Part shown: one piece after another, positions 5,480-5,519 of the stretch | Position numbering within the stretch: position 1 is the stretch's first letter | How the letters are laid out: each line of letters begins with the position of its first letter | Source of the DNA: an uncultured Faecalibacterium sp. | Lineage (GTDB): Bacteria > Bacillota > Clostridia > Oscillospirales > Ruminococcaceae | Reading direction: 5' to 3' | Assembly: GCA_934511465.1 (NCBI GenBank) | Contig: CAKSWG010000058.1 | Coordinates: 1-5,519, forward strand | Length of the DNA stretch: 5,519 bases | Made by a program: the position numbers and the translations under genes | The notes under the pieces: generated by a model | The model's database searches: none | Seen by the model: the letters and a program-made list of their open reading frames with translations, nothing else | What the model was told of the DNA's origin: nothing

Positions 5480-5519
5480 GCAAACGGATTTCAGGTGTGT
5501 GCAGGGTCACTTTTTCAAA

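Noticed and set aside
1..5519. CRISPR array, tRNA/rRNA, insertion-sequence ends or a defence system
   Set aside because: I saw no regularly spaced direct repeats, no transposase, no RNA-gene hallmarks and no nuclease, toxin or similar domains.

Overview
The window looks like part of the backbone of an integrative and conjugative element (or conjugative plasmid) from a gut Clostridia-type Firmicute. The grounds are the gene order parA-parB, accessory genes, DUF3846, PcfB/DUF3801, VirD4-type coupling protein; strong AGGAGG-type ribosome binding sites; and moderately GC-rich coding sequence. This order resembles Tn1549-like elements of Lachnospiraceae/Oscillospiraceae. A Faecalibacterium-like host is a guess from base composition and memory of related elements; no chromosomal or taxonomic marker is present.

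Layout, all on the + strand. 1-72: leader with a small perfect hairpin. 73-909: ParA ATPase, with an ambiguous non-ATG start. 866-1801: ParB, overlapping parA by 44 bp and carrying a perfect 12+1+12 bp inverted repeat inside its coding sequence. 1814-1840: strong intrinsic terminator. 1864-2286: unrecognised 140-aa acidic protein. 2297-2536: unrecognised 79-aa protein. 2578-2778: 66-aa single-pass membrane protein. 2702-3148: DUF3846 protein, overlapping the membrane-protein gene by 77 bp. 3178-3636: PcfB-like protein. 3633-5399: VirD4/TraG-type coupling ATPase, joined to pcfB by an ATGA overlap. 5400-5519: no gene seen, with a second intrinsic terminator; the window ends before the mating-channel genes expected in such elements.

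Functionally there are two modules. ParA/ParB would keep or position the element when it is excised or replicating. The PcfB-coupling protein pair would take the relaxase-DNA complex (relaxase not in this window) to the type IV secretion channel. The accessory genes between them are typical of these elements but of unknown function. I see no defence, toxin or resistance cargo. The signals most worth checking are the palindrome in parB (candidate parS or operator), the parA start codon, the terminator between the two modules, and the long overlap at the membrane-protein/DUF3846 junction.
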